A stretch of 64,000 nt of DNA from Arthrobacter livingstonensis (GCF_003219815.1 NZ_QJVD01000006.1:62001-126000); one strand, 5' to 3'; positions 1 through 9,695 are shown, numbered from the stretch's first letter. Notes: generated by a model from the letters alone, not told the origin. Translations and numbers: made by a program.

Positions 1-42
1 CAACGCCAGATCCTGAGGATCGACCTGTTCAACATCCGGTAA
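1..42 (+). CDS. 3' end of an unidentified protein (partial)
   Basis: Frame 1 is open from the window edge and reads QRQILRIDLFNIR before TAA at 40-42. Thirteen residues are too few to identify the family. In mycobacteria the GT87-like gene that follows here (Rv0051 type) sits directly after the penicillin-binding protein gene ponA1 on the same strand, so a PBP is one guess from synteny only. The other two plus-strand frames read as arginine-rich shadow sequence or stop early. Confidence 0.4.
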   Translation, partial: QRQILRIDLFNIR

Positions 43-75
43 GGCCTTCCGCACGATGCGAAAGGAGGCTTCGGG

Positions 76-225
76 ATGATTGCCACTCATCAGCAGGAAA
101 AGAACCACAAATATGGACGCGTCCCTTATGGCGCCACCGTAAACGGTGAACAGCCCGCGCTGCCCGGCGCGGGCTGTTTCATTTTCGCGCTCCTTCTTCC
201 CCTGCCGGGACTCCCCTCAGGGTAG
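76..225 (+). CDS. possible 49-residue small ORF behind a strong ribosome-binding site
   Basis: An ATG at 76 lies 8 bases after AAAGGAGG (60-67), a near-perfect Shine-Dalgarno sequence. The frame runs to TAG at 223-225 and ends in a hydrophobic stretch (CFIFALLLPLPGLP). Against it, the terminator hairpin at 151-176 lies inside the frame, so a full transcript would be made only by read-through. I recognise no family. It may be a real small protein, or the Shine-Dalgarno match may be chance. Confidence 0.2.
   Translation: MIATHQQEKNHKYGRVPYGATVNGEQPALPGAGCFIFALLLPLPGLPSG
151..185 (+). terminator. rho-independent terminator
   Basis: CAGCCCGCGC (151-160) pairs perfectly with GCGCGGGCTG (167-176) around a 6-base loop. 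A T-rich tail, TTTCATTTTC, follows. It ends the transcript of the gene whose 3' end is at 1-42 and separates it from the gene at 249. Confidence 0.85.
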
Positions 226-248
226 CTTCGAGCCGGTAGGCTCGTGGC

Positions 249-1745
249 ATGCAGGATTCACAGGCCCCGGAGCGGCCGCGCCGGCACCAGATTGTTGTCC
301 CCACGCGCAGTGACCCCCTGCTCCGGTTCATGACCGAACCCGTGGGCGGGCCGTTGGGCCGCCGGACCTCGCCGGGCCGCATTAGCGCGGGGTTCTTCAC
401 AGTGGAACGCGTCCTGGTCCTAATGGCCGCGGCGTCCGCCCTCATTGCCGTGGTCGCAAAGGGACATTGCCGCCAGACGGGATGGAGCACGCCGGACCAG
501 TACTCAACTGTGTGTTGGTCGGAGTTCCCGAATTCCTTTGTGGATCATGACCTGGGGCGTTTGTTCCCCTATTTCAGCCCGGGCACCACCTTTGACCGCC
601 CTCCGGTGGCCGCCGTTGTCGCCGGGCTGACCGGATGGTTGGCCGGTTTCGTCAATGGTGAGTCGCGGCTGCTGGCATTCTTTGACATCAACGCGGCGTT
701 GATTGCCGCCGTGTGGATCTTCACCGTTGTGGTGGTGGCCCGCACGGCCGGGAGGCGTCCTTGGGATGCCGCCATCGTCGCCGCCAGCCCGCTTCTATGG
801 CTGACCGCCTACGTTAGCTGGGATTTTTGGGCGGCAGCCCTGGTGGCTCTGGGCCTCTACCTGTTTGCCCGGCACCGTTCCATTTTGGCGGGCATTGTCC
901 TGGGGGTGGCGGCCATGGCGGCGCCCTTCGCGCTCGTGGTTCTCCTGGCCCTGCTGGTGCTGGGCGTGCGGAGCAGGCAAGCCACGCGGCTGCTGGAAAC
1001 GCTGGCCGGGGGCGCCGTGGGATGGCTGCTGGTGCTCGCCCCGGTGATGGTCCTCAATCCGGCGGGATGGGGCGCCTACGTGGCTTCACTGCTGACCGGG
1101 CCCGCCTCGCAATCCTCGCTCTATGGCGGTTACAACCTCGTCGCGGCACGAGCGGGGCTGCCCGCCCTGGGCGGAAACGCAGTAAATGTGTTGGCACTTG
1201 TCCTGTTGGCACTACTGGTGCTGGGCGTGGTGCTGCTGGGACTGTATGCCCCGCGGCGGCCGCGGGTGGCCCAACTGGCGGCCATGGCCGTGGCAGGATT
1301 CATCGTGGTCGACAAGTTCACCGAGCCGTGGCACGCGGTCTGGCTGCTGCCGCTGTTGGCCCTTGCCCTGCCGCGCTGGCGGCCCGTGGTGTGCTGGCAG
1401 GCCGCCGTTCTGGCCCACGTGTTGGCACTGCTGCTGTTTCAGGCCAAGGAACTGGGACAGATCAGCGACCAGCACGCCATCGACATGCCGTACTTTGTGC
1501 TGGCCGCGGCACTGGGCGCGGTGGCCACCTGCGTGTTGCTTGCCTTGATCGTCCGGGATGTGTTGGAGCCGCAGTTCGACGTCGTGCGCCGTGGAGGGGT
1601 GGACGATCCCCAGGGCGGAGTCCTGCTGGCGGCACAGGCGCCCGAAGCGCAGGTCACTGACACGGGGCGTCCCGCGGCAAACGTGCCCAAGGGGGCTGCC
1701 CAGGCCGCGGCGCCCGAAACAACGGGGCGGCCGCGGCATGGTTGA
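249..1745 (+). CDS. GT87-like polytopic membrane protein (Rv0051 family)
   Basis: A 498-residue membrane protein with a charged cytoplasmic N-terminus (about 50 residues), then roughly ten hydrophobic segments from residue 53 to about 440, and a hydrophilic alanine-rich tail. The soluble segment after the first membrane helix carries GHCRQTGWSTPDQY and CWSEFPNSF, and FDRPPVAA follows. This pattern fits the actinobacterial glycosyltransferase-87/DUF2029 proteins found beside ponA and rpsF. GT-C enzymes of this kind use polyprenyl-phosphate sugars outside the membrane, but the substrate here is unknown. There is no clear Shine-Dalgarno sequence before ATG 249. The stop codon overlaps the next gene by 8 bases, so the two are probably translationally coupled. 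Confidence 0.75.
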   Translation: MQDSQAPERPRRHQIVVPTRSDPLLRFMTEPVGGPLGRRTSPGRISAGFFTVERVLVLMAAASALIAVVAKGHCRQTGWSTPDQYSTVCWSEFPNSFVDHDLGRLFPYFSPGTTFDRPPVAAVVAGLTGWLAGFVNGESRLLAFFDINAALIAAVWIFTVVVVARTAGRRPWDAAIVAASPLLWLTAYVSWDFWAAALVALGLYLFARHRSILAGIVLGVAAMAAPFALVVLLALLVLGVRSRQATRLLETLAGGAVGWLLVLAPVMVLNPAGWGAYVASLLTGPASQSSLYGGYNLVAARAGLPALGGNAVNVLALVLLALLVLGVVLLGLYAPRRPRVAQLAAMAVAGFIVVDKFTEPWHAVWLLPLLALALPRWRPVVCWQAAVLAHVLALLLFQAKELGQISDQHAIDMPYFVLAAALGAVATCVLLALIVRDVLEPQFDVVRRGGVDDPQGGVLLAAQAPEAQVTDTGRPAANVPKGAAQAAAPETTGRPRHG

Positions 1746-3189
1746 TGTTGCGGTTGTCGGGTCGGGGCCCAACGGACTGGCCGCCGCGCTCACCATGGCC
1801 CGGGCGGGGCTGTCGGTCGCCGTCTTCGAAGGAGCGGGTGCCGTGGGCGGGGGGACGCGCACGGCGGAACTCACCCTGCCCGGGTTCCGCCATGACGTCT
1901 GTTCGGCCGTGCACCCCATGGCGCTGGCATCACCGTTCTTTCGCGCCTTTGAACTCGAGCGGCGCGTCGAGTTGTTGGTTCCGGAGATCTCCTACGGCCA
2001 CCCGCTCGACGGCGGCAGGGCAGCCATCGCCTACCGGGACCTCGACCGCACGGTGGACACCCTGGGCGCTGACGGTGCTGCCTGGCGTTCACTTATGGAG
2101 CCGCTTTTGCGCCGGCTTGACGGCGTCATTGACTTCACCCAGAACGGCCTGCTCAGGTTCCCCCACGACCCGCTGGCGGCCTTCCTTCTCGGCTTGCGCA
2201 CGCTCGAGCAGGGTACCCCGGCATGGCAGCTGCGGTTCCGGGAAGACGAGGCGCCCGCCATGCTCTCCGGGGTTGCCGCGCACGCAATCGGCAGGCTGCC
2301 AAGCCTGGCGACGGCAGGGGCGGGGATGCTGCTCGGTGCCCTGGCCCACGCGGGCGGCTGGCCGGTTCCCAGGGGCGGCTCACAAGCCATTGCGGACGCC
2401 ATGGCGGCTGACCTGGTGGCGCACGGCGGAGCCATTGAGGTGGACGCACCGGTGACCGGCATTTCCGGCCTGCGTGCCGAGACCGGGGCCAAGGCCGTCA
2501 TCTGCTGCGTCACGCCCCGGGCGTTGGCCGGCCTGGCCGCCGATGAATTACCGGCCCGCTATATACGTCAATTGGAATCCTTTAGATATGGCGCCGGCGT
2601 GTGCAAGGTCGATTTTGCCCTGTCGGGCCCGGTCCCGTGGACCAACGCCGGGCTGCACGGTGCCCCCACCGTTCATCTCGGCGGCACGCGCGCCGAGATC
2701 GCCAGAGCGGAAAACCAGGTCCTGTCGGGCGGCCATCCGGAACGCCCCTACGTATTGGTGGCGCAGCCCGGCGTCATCGACCCCACGCGGGCACCCGCCG
2801 GCCGGCACACCTTGTGGGCCTACACGCATGTGCCTGCCGGTTCCACGGAGGAGCGGACCGAGGCCGTGTCGGCGCAGCTGGAGCGGTTTGCCCCTGGATT
2901 CCGGGACCTGGTGCTGGCCAGCCACACCGTCTCCGCCGAAGAGCTGGGCGCCTACAACCCCAACTACATTGGCGGGGACATCAGTTCCGGCGCGGTGACG
3001 ATGACCCAGCTGCTCCAGCGCCCGGTGGTGGCCCGCGAGCCCTGGAAAACCCCGGCAGCGGGCCTCTACCTTGCTTCAGCATCCACGCCGCCGGGACCAG
3101 CGGTGCACGGGATGGCGGGATGGCTGGCCGCGCGGTCGGCCCTGCGCCACACCTTCTCACTGGGGACTCCTGACTTGTCCCTCAGGTAG
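1738..3189 (+). CDS. FAD-dependent oxidoreductase, phytoene desaturase/amine oxidase type
   Basis: A 483-residue protein that begins with the dinucleotide-binding strand MVDVAVVGSGPNGLAAALT (GxGxxG) and an acidic end of the second beta strand (VFEGAG). The C-terminal motif GMAGWLAARSAL is typical of the NAD(P)/FAD-dependent family related to phytoene desaturase and all-trans-retinol 13,14-reductase. It probably oxidises or reduces a lipophilic substrate, which I cannot name. I chose ATG 1738, not the upstream end of the open frame at 1558, because the fold starts at MVDVAVVG and the upstream 60 residues are arginine-rich shadow of the preceding gene. ATG 1738 overlaps the stop of that gene by 8 bases. 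Confidence 0.8.
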   Translation: MVDVAVVGSGPNGLAAALTMARAGLSVAVFEGAGAVGGGTRTAELTLPGFRHDVCSAVHPMALASPFFRAFELERRVELLVPEISYGHPLDGGRAAIAYRDLDRTVDTLGADGAAWRSLMEPLLRRLDGVIDFTQNGLLRFPHDPLAAFLLGLRTLEQGTPAWQLRFREDEAPAMLSGVAAHAIGRLPSLATAGAGMLLGALAHAGGWPVPRGGSQAIADAMAADLVAHGGAIEVDAPVTGISGLRAETGAKAVICCVTPRALAGLAADELPARYIRQLESFRYGAGVCKVDFALSGPVPWTNAGLHGAPTVHLGGTRAEIARAENQVLSGGHPERPYVLVAQPGVIDPTRAPAGRHTLWAYTHVPAGSTEERTEAVSAQLERFAPGFRDLVLASHTVSAEELGAYNPNYIGGDISSGAVTMTQLLQRPVVAREPWKTPAAGLYLASASTPPGPAVHGMAGWLAARSALRHTFSLGTPDLSLR

Positions 3190-3266
3190 CGCCCGAGCAG
3201 CTGTGTGCTCTGCCTGCCTGAATTTCAGCCTTCCCGGTCACCGCGGGACCCGATCTGGCCAGTCAA

Positions 3267-3285
3267 TGGACGGCGGTGCCGTCCA
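3267..3285. terminator. 8-bp hairpin between convergent genes
   Basis: TGGACGGC (3267-3274) pairs with GCCGTCCA (3278-3285) around a 3-base loop. It lies between the convergent stops at 3189 and 3292. No T-tract follows on either strand, so termination is inferred from position only. Confidence 0.35.
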
Positions 3286-3291
3286 ACTCCC

Positions 3292-3906
3292 TCAGTTGGC
3301 GGCGGTGAAGCGCGTGCGCACGTGCCGGGGGGTTTCAAGTTCGTCCAGCATGGCGACGGCAAAGTCCTGTGTGGAGATCCGCTCGCCTGCCGGGGAATCG
3401 CCGCCGAGGACATAGTGGCCGGTGCGCTCACCCGGTGCGATTTCGGGCGCCGGCGCCTGGACGGTCCAGTTGACGCTTTCCGGCAGGGCCTTGATGGCGT
3501 CCAGGGCGATGGCTGCCGTGCGTGCCTCGGCGCGGTACGCGTCGGGGAAGCCGGGGCGGTCCAGCAGGCGGGTGCCGTCCACCAACAGGGTGCCGGCGCC
3601 GCCCACGACGACCGTGCGGGTGGTGCCCACATTGGCCATGGCTGTGGCCGTGGCGTCGAGCCACAGCTGGTGGTCGCCGCCGGTGCGGCTTGGCCCGGTG
3701 GCAAGCACCACGGCGTCGTGGGCCTTCGCGACGGAGGCGACAGTTCCGGCGTCGGACTGGTCAGCCGCAACGGCAGTGGCGGAAGCGACGTCCGCCACGG
3801 CGTTGCCGGAGCGGGAAATGGCGGTGACCACATGGCCGCGCCGCACTGCTTCTGCCGCAATCTGTGAGCCGACCATTCCAGTGGCGCCAAATATGGCAAT
3901 CTTCAT
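3292..3906 (-). CDS. NAD(P)-binding reductase, NmrA/atypical SDR family
   Basis: A 204-residue protein starting MKIAIFGATGMVGSQIAAEA, the GxxGxxG signature of atypical short-chain dehydrogenases of the NmrA/YwnB type. The family length is about 200-215 residues, so it is complete. Members act as NAD(P)H sensors or flavin/quinone reductases; I infer a redox or electrophile-response role. ATG 3906 was chosen over the longer frame because AAAAGGAGAACCCC precedes it. It is divergent from an HxlR regulator with 99 bases between, a common pairing in which the regulator controls the reductase gene. Confidence 0.8.
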   Translation of the reverse strand: MKIAIFGATGMVGSQIAAEAVRRGHVVTAISRSGNAVADVASATAVAADQSDAGTVASVAKAHDAVVLATGPSRTGGDHQLWLDATATAMANVGTTRTVVVGGAGTLLVDGTRLLDRPGFPDAYRAEARTAAIALDAIKALPESVNWTVQAPAPEIAPGERTGHYVLGGDSPAGERISTQDFAVAMLDELETPRHVRTRFTAAN

Positions 3907-3961
3907 GGGGTTCTCCTTTTGGTAACGCTGTTGGCGTCTTGTCGAAGCTGATGAGACAATG

Positions 3962-3976
3962 GTATTCAGAAGATAC
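3962..3976. promoter_or_regulatory. candidate HxlR-family operator
   Basis: The interrupted dyad GTAT-N7-ATAC (3962-3976) lies in the divergent promoter region of the reductase and HxlR genes. A second ATACTG half site follows at 3991-3996, 18 bases after the first at 3973-3978. HxlR-family dimers bind interrupted dyads of this size. The site is an inference from symmetry and position. Confidence 0.4.
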
Positions 3977-4005
3977 TGAGACATTCAAAGATACTGGGTT
4001 ACCTT

Positions 4006-4422
4006 ATGGATACCAAAGGCGCCAGCTTCATCGGCAATGTGATGGACCCCGACTGTCCCTCACGCATGGTTTTCGCCCGCATCGGGGACAAATGGGCGAC
4101 GCTGGTCATTCAGGTGCTGGCGGAGGGGCCGCTGCGGTTCTCGGAGTTGCGCCAAACGGTGCACGTGGTGACGCCGAAGGTCCTGACACAGGTGCTCAGG
4201 GCACTGGAGCGTGACGGCCTGCTCACACGCACCGTCTTTGCCCAGGTGCCCCCGCGCGTGGATTACGAACTGACGCCGCTGGGCCGGACCTTGTTGGAGC
4301 CACTTAAAGCATTGCGCGAGTGGGCGGAAAGTAACGTGTCCGCCATGCTGGCGTCCCGGGACGACTACGACGAGCGGGAAGACGCGGCCATTCTGCGGCC
4401 CCCGGGGCACCCGGGAAGGTAG
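4006..4422 (+). CDS. HxlR-family winged-helix transcriptional regulator
   Basis: A 138-residue protein. The HxlR core runs from about residue 18 to 110: IGDKWATLVIQVLAEGPLRF, FSELRQTVHVVTPKVLTQVL, then the wing LTRTVFAQVPPRVDYELTPLG. No cysteine stands at the usual redox-sensing position near residue 6-10, but DPDCPSR carries one at residue 17 in the place where many HxlR sensors have a cysteine (PxCP). It is divergent from the NmrA-like reductase and probably represses both genes through the dyad at 3962. It could respond to electrophiles or oxidants through that cysteine (inference). Confidence 0.85.
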   Translation: MDTKGASFIGNVMDPDCPSRMVFARIGDKWATLVIQVLAEGPLRFSELRQTVHVVTPKVLTQVLRALERDGLLTRTVFAQVPPRVDYELTPLGRTLLEPLKALREWAESNVSAMLASRDDYDEREDAAILRPPGHPGR

Positions 4423-4431
4423 GCTGAAAGG

Positions 4432-5451
4432 ATGCAGCCAACGTCCATCGGCAGGCGGCGCGCGCCCGTCATGGAAGACGTGGCACAGCGCTCTGGCGTC
4501 TCCCACCAAACCGTCTCCCGCGTGCTCAATCAAAGCCCGAATGTCAGTGAAAAGACACGTCAAAGGGTCAGCCAGGCGATCGCCGAACTCGGCTACCGGA
4601 GGAACACTGCGGCGCGGTCCCTGGTGACACGGAGGTCGCAGACCATTGGCCTGCTGGCGAGCGAGATGAGCGAATACGGGCCCTCCAACACCTTGCTTGC
4701 AGTCCAGCAGGCGGCGCGCGAGGCTGGTTACTTTGTGAGCATCGCCGGCATCCGGGAGGTCAACCGCACCACCATCACCGAAGCCTTGACCCGGTTCCTT
4801 GACCAGGGCGTGGACGGGATAATCGTCCAGGTTCCCCACGCCGGCATCCTCGAGACCCTGCACGAGCTGAACCTGGATGTCCCGGTGGTTGCCATCGGCG
4901 CTTCGGGAGTCAACGGTTTCAGCGGGGCCATGGTGGACCAGGAAGCCGGTGCCCGGAGCGCTGTGCAGCACCTCGTGGACTTGGGGCACCGCAGGATCGC
5001 CCACGTGGCCGGGCCCGATGGCTGGATCGACGCCGAAGCCCGGGTCGCCGGTTGGCGTGGCGTGCTCAGTGGAGCTGGCCTCCCCGAAGGACCGGTCGTG
5101 GCCGGAGACTGGACGGCAGCGTCCGGGTACCGGGCAGGGCTGGAGCTGGCCAGGGACCGTACCGTCACTGCCATTTTTGCGGGCAATGACCAAATGGCCC
5201 TGGGCCTTTTGCGTGCCTTGAACGAGCAGGGCCTCCGGGTGCCACAGGACGTGTCAGTGGTGGGCTTTGACGACCTGCCCGAGGGCGCCTATCTGCTTCC
5301 GCCGCTAACCACTGTTCGCCAGGGATTCGAAGAACTCGGCCGGCACTGCATCGACGCCATGCTGGCCAGGCTCGGCGGCGGGGAGAGCCCCCCGACCGAG
5401 GTGGTTCTTCCCGAACTGGTGGTGCGTGCCTCCACTGCAGCCTTGACTTAG
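4432..5451 (+). CDS. LacI-family transcriptional regulator
   Basis: A 339-residue LacI-type repressor. The helix-turn-helix is at residues 14-35 (MEDVAQRSGVSHQTVSRVLN), followed by the hinge helix NTAARSLVTRRS and a periplasmic-binding-protein-like effector domain ending in the usual VVLPELVVRAST. The gene follows the HxlR gene by 9 bases and is convergent with the mmsBA-chvE operon. Its neighbourhood suggests a sugar ligand such as a pentose or galactose, but the sequence does not say which. It is a paralogue of the AraR-like regulator at 14800. Confidence 0.85.
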   Translation: MQPTSIGRRRAPVMEDVAQRSGVSHQTVSRVLNQSPNVSEKTRQRVSQAIAELGYRRNTAARSLVTRRSQTIGLLASEMSEYGPSNTLLAVQQAAREAGYFVSIAGIREVNRTTITEALTRFLDQGVDGIIVQVPHAGILETLHELNLDVPVVAIGASGVNGFSGAMVDQEAGARSAVQHLVDLGHRRIAHVAGPDGWIDAEARVAGWRGVLSGAGLPEGPVVAGDWTAASGYRAGLELARDRTVTAIFAGNDQMALGLLRALNEQGLRVPQDVSVVGFDDLPEGAYLLPPLTTVRQGFEELGRHCIDAMLARLGGGESPPTEVVLPELVVRASTAALT

Positions 5452-5514
5452 CGCAGTCCCCAAAGTCCGGCCCCGCAAGTGCAGGGAACGATCAGTTTTG
5501 GCCGACCGGCATCA

Positions 5515-5551
5515 CAAAAGCGGCCCCGCCGGGATGGGTGGGCCGCTTTTG
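5515..5551. terminator. bidirectional terminator
   Basis: CAAAAGCGGCCC (5515-5526) pairs perfectly with GGGCCGCTTTTG (5540-5551). It lies between the convergent ends of the LacI gene (5451) and the permease gene (5565). T-runs are built into both outer arms, so it can stop transcripts from either side. Confidence 0.85.
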
Positions 5552-5564
5552 TGGGGCTGCGGGG

Positions 5565-6752
5565 TTACTTGGTGGCGGCCTTGGCCCGCCGCTTGTTGAA
5601 GACGTCGAAGGCAACGGCAGCGAGCAGCACCAGGCCCTTGATCAACTGCTGGTATTCCGTTCCAACACCCATGATGGACATGCCGTTGTTCAGGATGCCA
5701 ATGATCAGGCCGCCGATGATGGCACCCACCACGGTGCCGATGCCACCGGTGACGGCGGCGCCACCGATGAAGACGGCGGCGATGGCATCCAGCTCAAAGC
5801 CGTCTCCGGCCTTGGGGTTGGCCAGGTTGAGTTGGGCGGTGAAGACGAGGCCGGCCAGGGCGGAGAGCACACCCATGTTGATGAACAAGGTGAAGTTGAC
5901 GCGCTTGGTGTTCACACCGGACAGTTCCGCGGCGTGGGCGTTGCCGCCGATGGCGTAGATATGGCGTCCCCACACGGAATTCGCCATGACGGCTGAGTAG
6001 CCCACCATGAGCACACCCATGACGATCAGGACTATTGGCGTTCCGCGGTAGCTGGCCAGCAGGAACGTGACGAGCAGGATCAGGGCCGAGGTGAAGACCA
6101 GCTTGAGCAGGAACCAGGAGAAGGGTTCATCCTCCAGGAAGTGCTTCTTGCGGGTGGCCCGGCCCTTGATGTCCGCGTAAACCATCCCGGCCGTCGCCAG
6201 GACGCCCAGGATCACCGTCAGCGGTTCCAGGAACGACGTTCCGCCGCCAAGGTCCGGCAGGAATCCGCTGCCCAGTGCACGAAATTCGTCCGGGAACGGG
6301 GAGATCTGCTGGTTTTGCAGGGCAATCTGGGTCAGGCCGCGGAAGGTGAGCATGCCGGCGAGCGTGACGATGAAGGACGGTATGCCGAAGTAGGCAATCC
6401 AAAATCCCTGCCACATGCCCACCACGGCGCCCAGCACCAGGCAGGCAATGATGGCCAGCCACCAGGGCATGTGCCACTGGGTGATCATGACCCCGGACAT
6501 GGCACCTACAAACGCGACGACGGAACCGACGGAGAGGTCAATGTGCCCGGCGATGATGACCATGACCATGCCAACGGCCAAGATGAGGATGTAGCTGTTT
6601 TGCACGATCAGGTTTGAAACGTTGATGGGCGCCAGCGTGATGCCGTTTGTGGTGATCTGGAAGAAGATGATGATCACGATCAAGGCGATGAACAGCCCGA
6701 TCTGGCGGAGCTGGCCGGTCAGGTATTGCAGGGCGGAACTAACTGCGGTCAT
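5565..6752 (-). CDS. mmsB: multiple-monosaccharide ABC transporter permease MmsB (GguB)
   Basis: A 395-residue inner-membrane permease of the CUT2 family. Hydrophobic segments occur from residue 17 to 380. It carries the AraH/RbsC-type motif [20 protein letters not shown] near residue 70 and the EAA-like loop region [21 protein letters not shown] near the C-terminus. The length of about 400, longer than RbsC, and a charged central loop ([17 protein letters not shown]) match the MmsB/GguB subfamily. It forms the channel for arabinose, xylose, galactose or glucose uptake with MmsA and ChvE. Its start overlaps the mmsA stop by 4 bases (ATGA). Confidence 0.88.
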   Translation of the reverse strand: MTAVSSALQYLTGQLRQIGLFIALIVIIIFFQITTNGITLAPINVSNLIVQNSYILILAVGMVMVIIAGHIDLSVGSVVAFVGAMSGVMITQWHMPWWLAIIACLVLGAVVGMWQGFWIAYFGIPSFIVTLAGMLTFRGLTQIALQNQQISPFPDEFRALGSGFLPDLGGGTSFLEPLTVILGVLATAGMVYADIKGRATRKKHFLEDEPFSWFLLKLVFTSALILLVTFLLASYRGTPIVLIVMGVLMVGYSAVMANSVWGRHIYAIGGNAHAAELSGVNTKRVNFTLFINMGVLSALAGLVFTAQLNLANPKAGDGFELDAIAAVFIGGAAVTGGIGTVVGAIIGGLIIGILNNGMSIMGVGTEYQQLIKGLVLLAAVAFDVFNKRRAKAATK

Positions 6753-8290
6753 CGTGCGTCCTGGTCCTTTGCTTGGGTCATGAACTGCATGAGGTATTCG
6801 GCGGTGGCTTTCTCCCGCGGGACGTTGGCCGTGATGCGGCCCTCCGCCAAGGTGTAGATCCGGTCGCAGATGCCCAGCAGCTCGGGCAGTTCTGAGGAAA
6901 TGACGACGATGCCTTTGCCGTCGTCGGCGAGTTTGTTGATGATGGTGTAGATCTCGTACTTGGCGCCGACGTCGATGCCGCGTGTGGGCTCATCCAGGAT
7001 CAGGACATCCGGGTTGGCGAACATCCACTTGGAGAGCACCACCTTTTGCTGGTTCCCGCCGGAGAGCTTGCCGGTCAGGGCCGCTACATTCGGGGCCTTG
7101 ATGTTCATGGACTTGCGGAACCCTTCCGCTACGAGGCGTTCCCGGTTGCCGTCCACCCAGCCCCAGCGGGAGAGCTTGTGCAGCGCGGCTCCGGAGACGT
7201 TGCGCATGATGTTGTCCAGAAGGTTTAGCCCATAGCGCTTGCGGTCTTCCGTTGCGTAGGCGATACCGTGCTTGATGGCGGCGGCAACGGAGTTCGTCTG
7301 GATTTCAACGCCTTCCTTGTACACGCGGCCGCTGATCCTTGAGCCGTAGCTGTGCCCGAAGATGCTCATGGCCAGTTCGGTTCGCCCGGCCCCCATCAGC
7401 CCGGCGATGCCGACGATCTCGCCTGCGTGGACGTCAAAATTGGCGGATTTGACCACCTGGCGGGACTGGTCCACGGGGTGGTGCACTGTCCAGTCCTCGA
7501 CGCGCAGCAGCTCGGCGCCGATGGTGGGCGTGTGAAACGGGTACCGGTTGTCCAGGTCGCGGCCCACCATGCCCTTGATGATGCGCTCTTCGGTGATTTC
7601 GTCAGCGTGCATGTCCAGGGTTTCAATGGTCTTGCCGTCGCGGATGATGGTGACCTTGTCCGCCACGGCCTTGATCTCGTTGAGCTTGTGGCTGATCATG
7701 ATGGACGTGATGCCCTGCTGCTGGAAGTGCTTGATCAGGTTCAGCAGGTTGGCGGAGTCGCCGTCGTTCAAGGCAGCGGTGGGTTCGTCCAGGATCAACA
7801 GCTTCACCTTCTTGGAGAGGGCCTTGGCGATTTCCACGAGTTGCTGCTTGCCGACGCCGAGGTCGGCGACCTTGGTGGTGGGGTGGTCGTTGAGGCCGAC
7901 CCTTGCCAGCAGCTTGGAGGCTTCTAAGTTGGTCTTGTTCCAGTCAACGAAGCCACGGGTGGCCATTTCATTGCCCAGGAAGATGTTTTCGGCAATGGAC
8001 AGGTAGGGGCTCAGGGCCAGTTCCTGGTGGATGATGACGATGCCGGCGGCCTCTGAGGACTTGATGTCCTTGAACTGGCACAGCTTGTCTTCAAAGTGGA
8101 TTTCGCCGTCGAAGGTGCCGGAGGGGTAAACCCCGGAGAGCACTTTCATAAGTGTGGATTTTCCTGCGCCGTTTTCACCGCAGATGGCGTGGACCTGGCC
8201 GCGCTGGACTTCCAGCGAGACGTCCTGCAAAGCCTTGACTCCGGGGAATGTCTTGGTGATGCTGCGCATGTCAAGGATTGTCGATGTCAC
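6749..8290 (-). CDS. mmsA: multiple-monosaccharide ABC transporter ATPase MmsA (GguA)
   Basis: A 513-residue duplicated ATPase of the CUT2 class. The N-terminal half has Walker [10 protein letters not shown] at about residue 38 and Walker [12 protein letters not shown]. The C-terminal half has the degenerate Walker [10 protein letters not shown], the intact signature [14 protein letters not shown] and Walker [15 protein letters not shown]. The signature motif in the first half reads [15 protein letters not shown], as in other sugar ATPases of this class. It powers the importer with MmsB. The gene lies in the order chvE-mmsA-mmsB, transcribed leftward, 82 bases after chvE. Confidence 0.9.
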   Translation of the reverse strand: MTSTILDMRSITKTFPGVKALQDVSLEVQRGQVHAICGENGAGKSTLMKVLSGVYPSGTFDGEIHFEDKLCQFKDIKSSEAAGIVIIHQELALSPYLSIAENIFLGNEMATRGFVDWNKTNLEASKLLARVGLNDHPTTKVADLGVGKQQLVEIAKALSKKVKLLILDEPTAALNDGDSANLLNLIKHFQQQGITSIMISHKLNEIKAVADKVTIIRDGKTIETLDMHADEITEERIIKGMVGRDLDNRYPFHTPTIGAELLRVEDWTVHHPVDQSRQVVKSANFDVHAGEIVGIAGLMGAGRTELAMSIFGHSYGSRISGRVYKEGVEIQTNSVAAAIKHGIAYATEDRKRYGLNLLDNIMRNVSGAALHKLSRWGWVDGNRERLVAEGFRKSMNIKAPNVAALTGKLSGGNQQKVVLSKWMFANPDVLILDEPTRGIDVGAKYEIYTIINKLADDGKGIVVISSELPELLGICDRIYTLAEGRITANVPREKATAEYLMQFMTQAKDQDAR

Positions 8291-8372
8291 GCTTGTCCTT
8301 CATCTCGCGTTGGTGGTGTGGGGAGTGGACCGTGCCGCGGCAGCCGGGCTGCCGCGGCAGGGAACAAACGCG

Positions 8373-9494
8373 TTACTTCAGGTCTGCAGCGGTGTAGTAG
8401 CCGCTGTCGATGAGCTCCTTGGTGTAGTTGTCCTTGGTGACAACCACTGGCTGGAGCAGGAAGGTCGGAACAACCTTGATCTTGTTGTTGTAGCTGGTGG
8501 TGTCGTTGACCTCGGGGGTCTTGCCCTTGAGGACGTCGTCGGCCATGGCCACGGCCTGGTCGCCCAGCTTGCGGGTGTCCTTGTAGATGGTGGAGTACTG
8601 CTGGCCGGCAATGATGGACTTCACCGAGGCGGCCTCGGCGTCCTGGCCCGTGATGACGGGGAGGGCGCTGCTGGCGTAACCGGAGGCCTGCAGTGCGGAG
8701 ATGATGCCGATGGACAGGCCGTCGTAGGGCGAGAGGATGCCATCTACCTTGGCCCCGGAGGAGTAGGTGCTGGCGATCAGGTTCTGCATGCGCTTCTGGG
8801 CGGTGGCCGGGTCCCAGCGCAAGGTGGCGATCTGGGTGAAGCCGGTCTGGCCGCTCTTGACCACCAGGGTGCCGTCGTCGATGTACTTCTTCAGCGTCTT
8901 CATGGCGCCGTTGTAGAAGAACGTGGCGTTGTTGTCATCCGGGCTGCCGGCAAAGAGCTCAATGTTGAACGGGCCCTTTTTGCCCGTTTCCTTGCCTGCG
9001 TCATCAAGGATGCCCAGCCCCGTCAGCAGCGAAGTGGCCTGCTCGACGCCAACCTTCTCGTTGTCAAAGGTGGTGTAGTAGTCGACGTTTTTGTTGCCGT
9101 TGATCAGGCGGTCATAGGCGATGACCTTGATGCCGGCCTTGGCGGCGTTGTCGAGCTGGTCGCTCAGCGCGGTGCCGTCGATGGAGGCGATGATCAGGAC
9201 CTTGGCGCCCTTGGTGATCATGTTGCTGACCTGCTGGACCTGCTGCGGGATCTTGTCGTCGCCGTACTCCAGGTCAGTTTTGTAGCCAAGCTTCTCCAAC
9301 GACGCCTTGATCGCGTCACCGTCCTTGATCCAGCGCTCGGAGGTCTTGGTGGGCATGGCGATGCCGATCAAGGCCCCGCTGTTGTCCGCCGCGCCACCAG
9401 TGGTGGCAGCCTCGCCGCCGCGGGTTCCGCAGCCAGTGGCACCCAGCGCCAGCCCAAGTGCCAGGGCCCCTACGATCAAACTTTTGAATTTCAT
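8373..9494 (-). CDS. chvE: sugar-binding lipoprotein ChvE-like (multiple monosaccharides)
   Basis: A 373-residue substrate-binding protein. The signal sequence [22 protein letters not shown] has a lipobox cysteine at residue 22, so it is a lipid-anchored receptor outside the membrane. The mature part has the type I periplasmic-binding fold ([47 protein letters not shown]) and matches the ChvE/GguC-type receptors paired with MmsAB. ATG 9494 is preferred over 9509 because GAAGGAATTAACC precedes it. Expression probably depends on AraR, since an operator lies at 9601-9614, about 110 bases upstream. Confidence 0.88.
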   Translation of the reverse strand: MKFKSLIVGALALGLALGATGCGTRGGEAATTGGAADNSGALIGIAMPTKTSERWIKDGDAIKASLEKLGYKTDLEYGDDKIPQQVQQVSNMITKGAKVLIIASIDGTALSDQLDNAAKAGIKVIAYDRLINGNKNVDYYTTFDNEKVGVEQATSLLTGLGILDDAGKETGKKGPFNIELFAGSPDDNNATFFYNGAMKTLKKYIDDGTLVVKSGQTGFTQIATLRWDPATAQKRMQNLIASTYSSGAKVDGILSPYDGLSIGIISALQASGYASSALPVITGQDAEAASVKSIIAGQQYSTIYKDTRKLGDQAVAMADDVLKGKTPEVNDTTSYNNKIKVVPTFLLQPVVVTKDNYTKELIDSGYYTAADLK

Positions 9495-9600
9495 GGTTAA
9501 TTCCTTCATGTCCTGAGGGCGTCAATGTCCCGGACCAGGCGGAAGCCGTGCGGTCAAGACGCAGAATCGCAAAGAGGCGGTGGCAATCGGTCACCATCAA

Positions 9601-9614
9601 TGTGAGCGCTAACA
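9601..9614. promoter_or_regulatory. AraR-type operator for chvE-mmsA-mmsB
   Basis: TGTGAGCGCTAACA is the exact reverse complement of the site at 9710-9723, TGTTAGCGCTCACA. Both lie in the divergent chvE/araB promoter region. The semi-palindrome with a central GCGC is typical of LacI-family operators. I infer binding by the AraR-like regulator at 14800. Confidence 0.7.
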
Positions 9615-9695
9615 CTCGGGCTAAAGTGTAAGCCCTGCCACACCGGCCGTGTCAAGTGGCGCGCCGGCGGCACGGCAAGCGGCGCGCCAACGCAG

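Noticed and set aside
1558-1737. N-terminal extension of the FAD oxidoreductase.
   Set aside because: The Rossmann fold begins at the ATG 1738. The extension is a shadow of the GT87-like gene.
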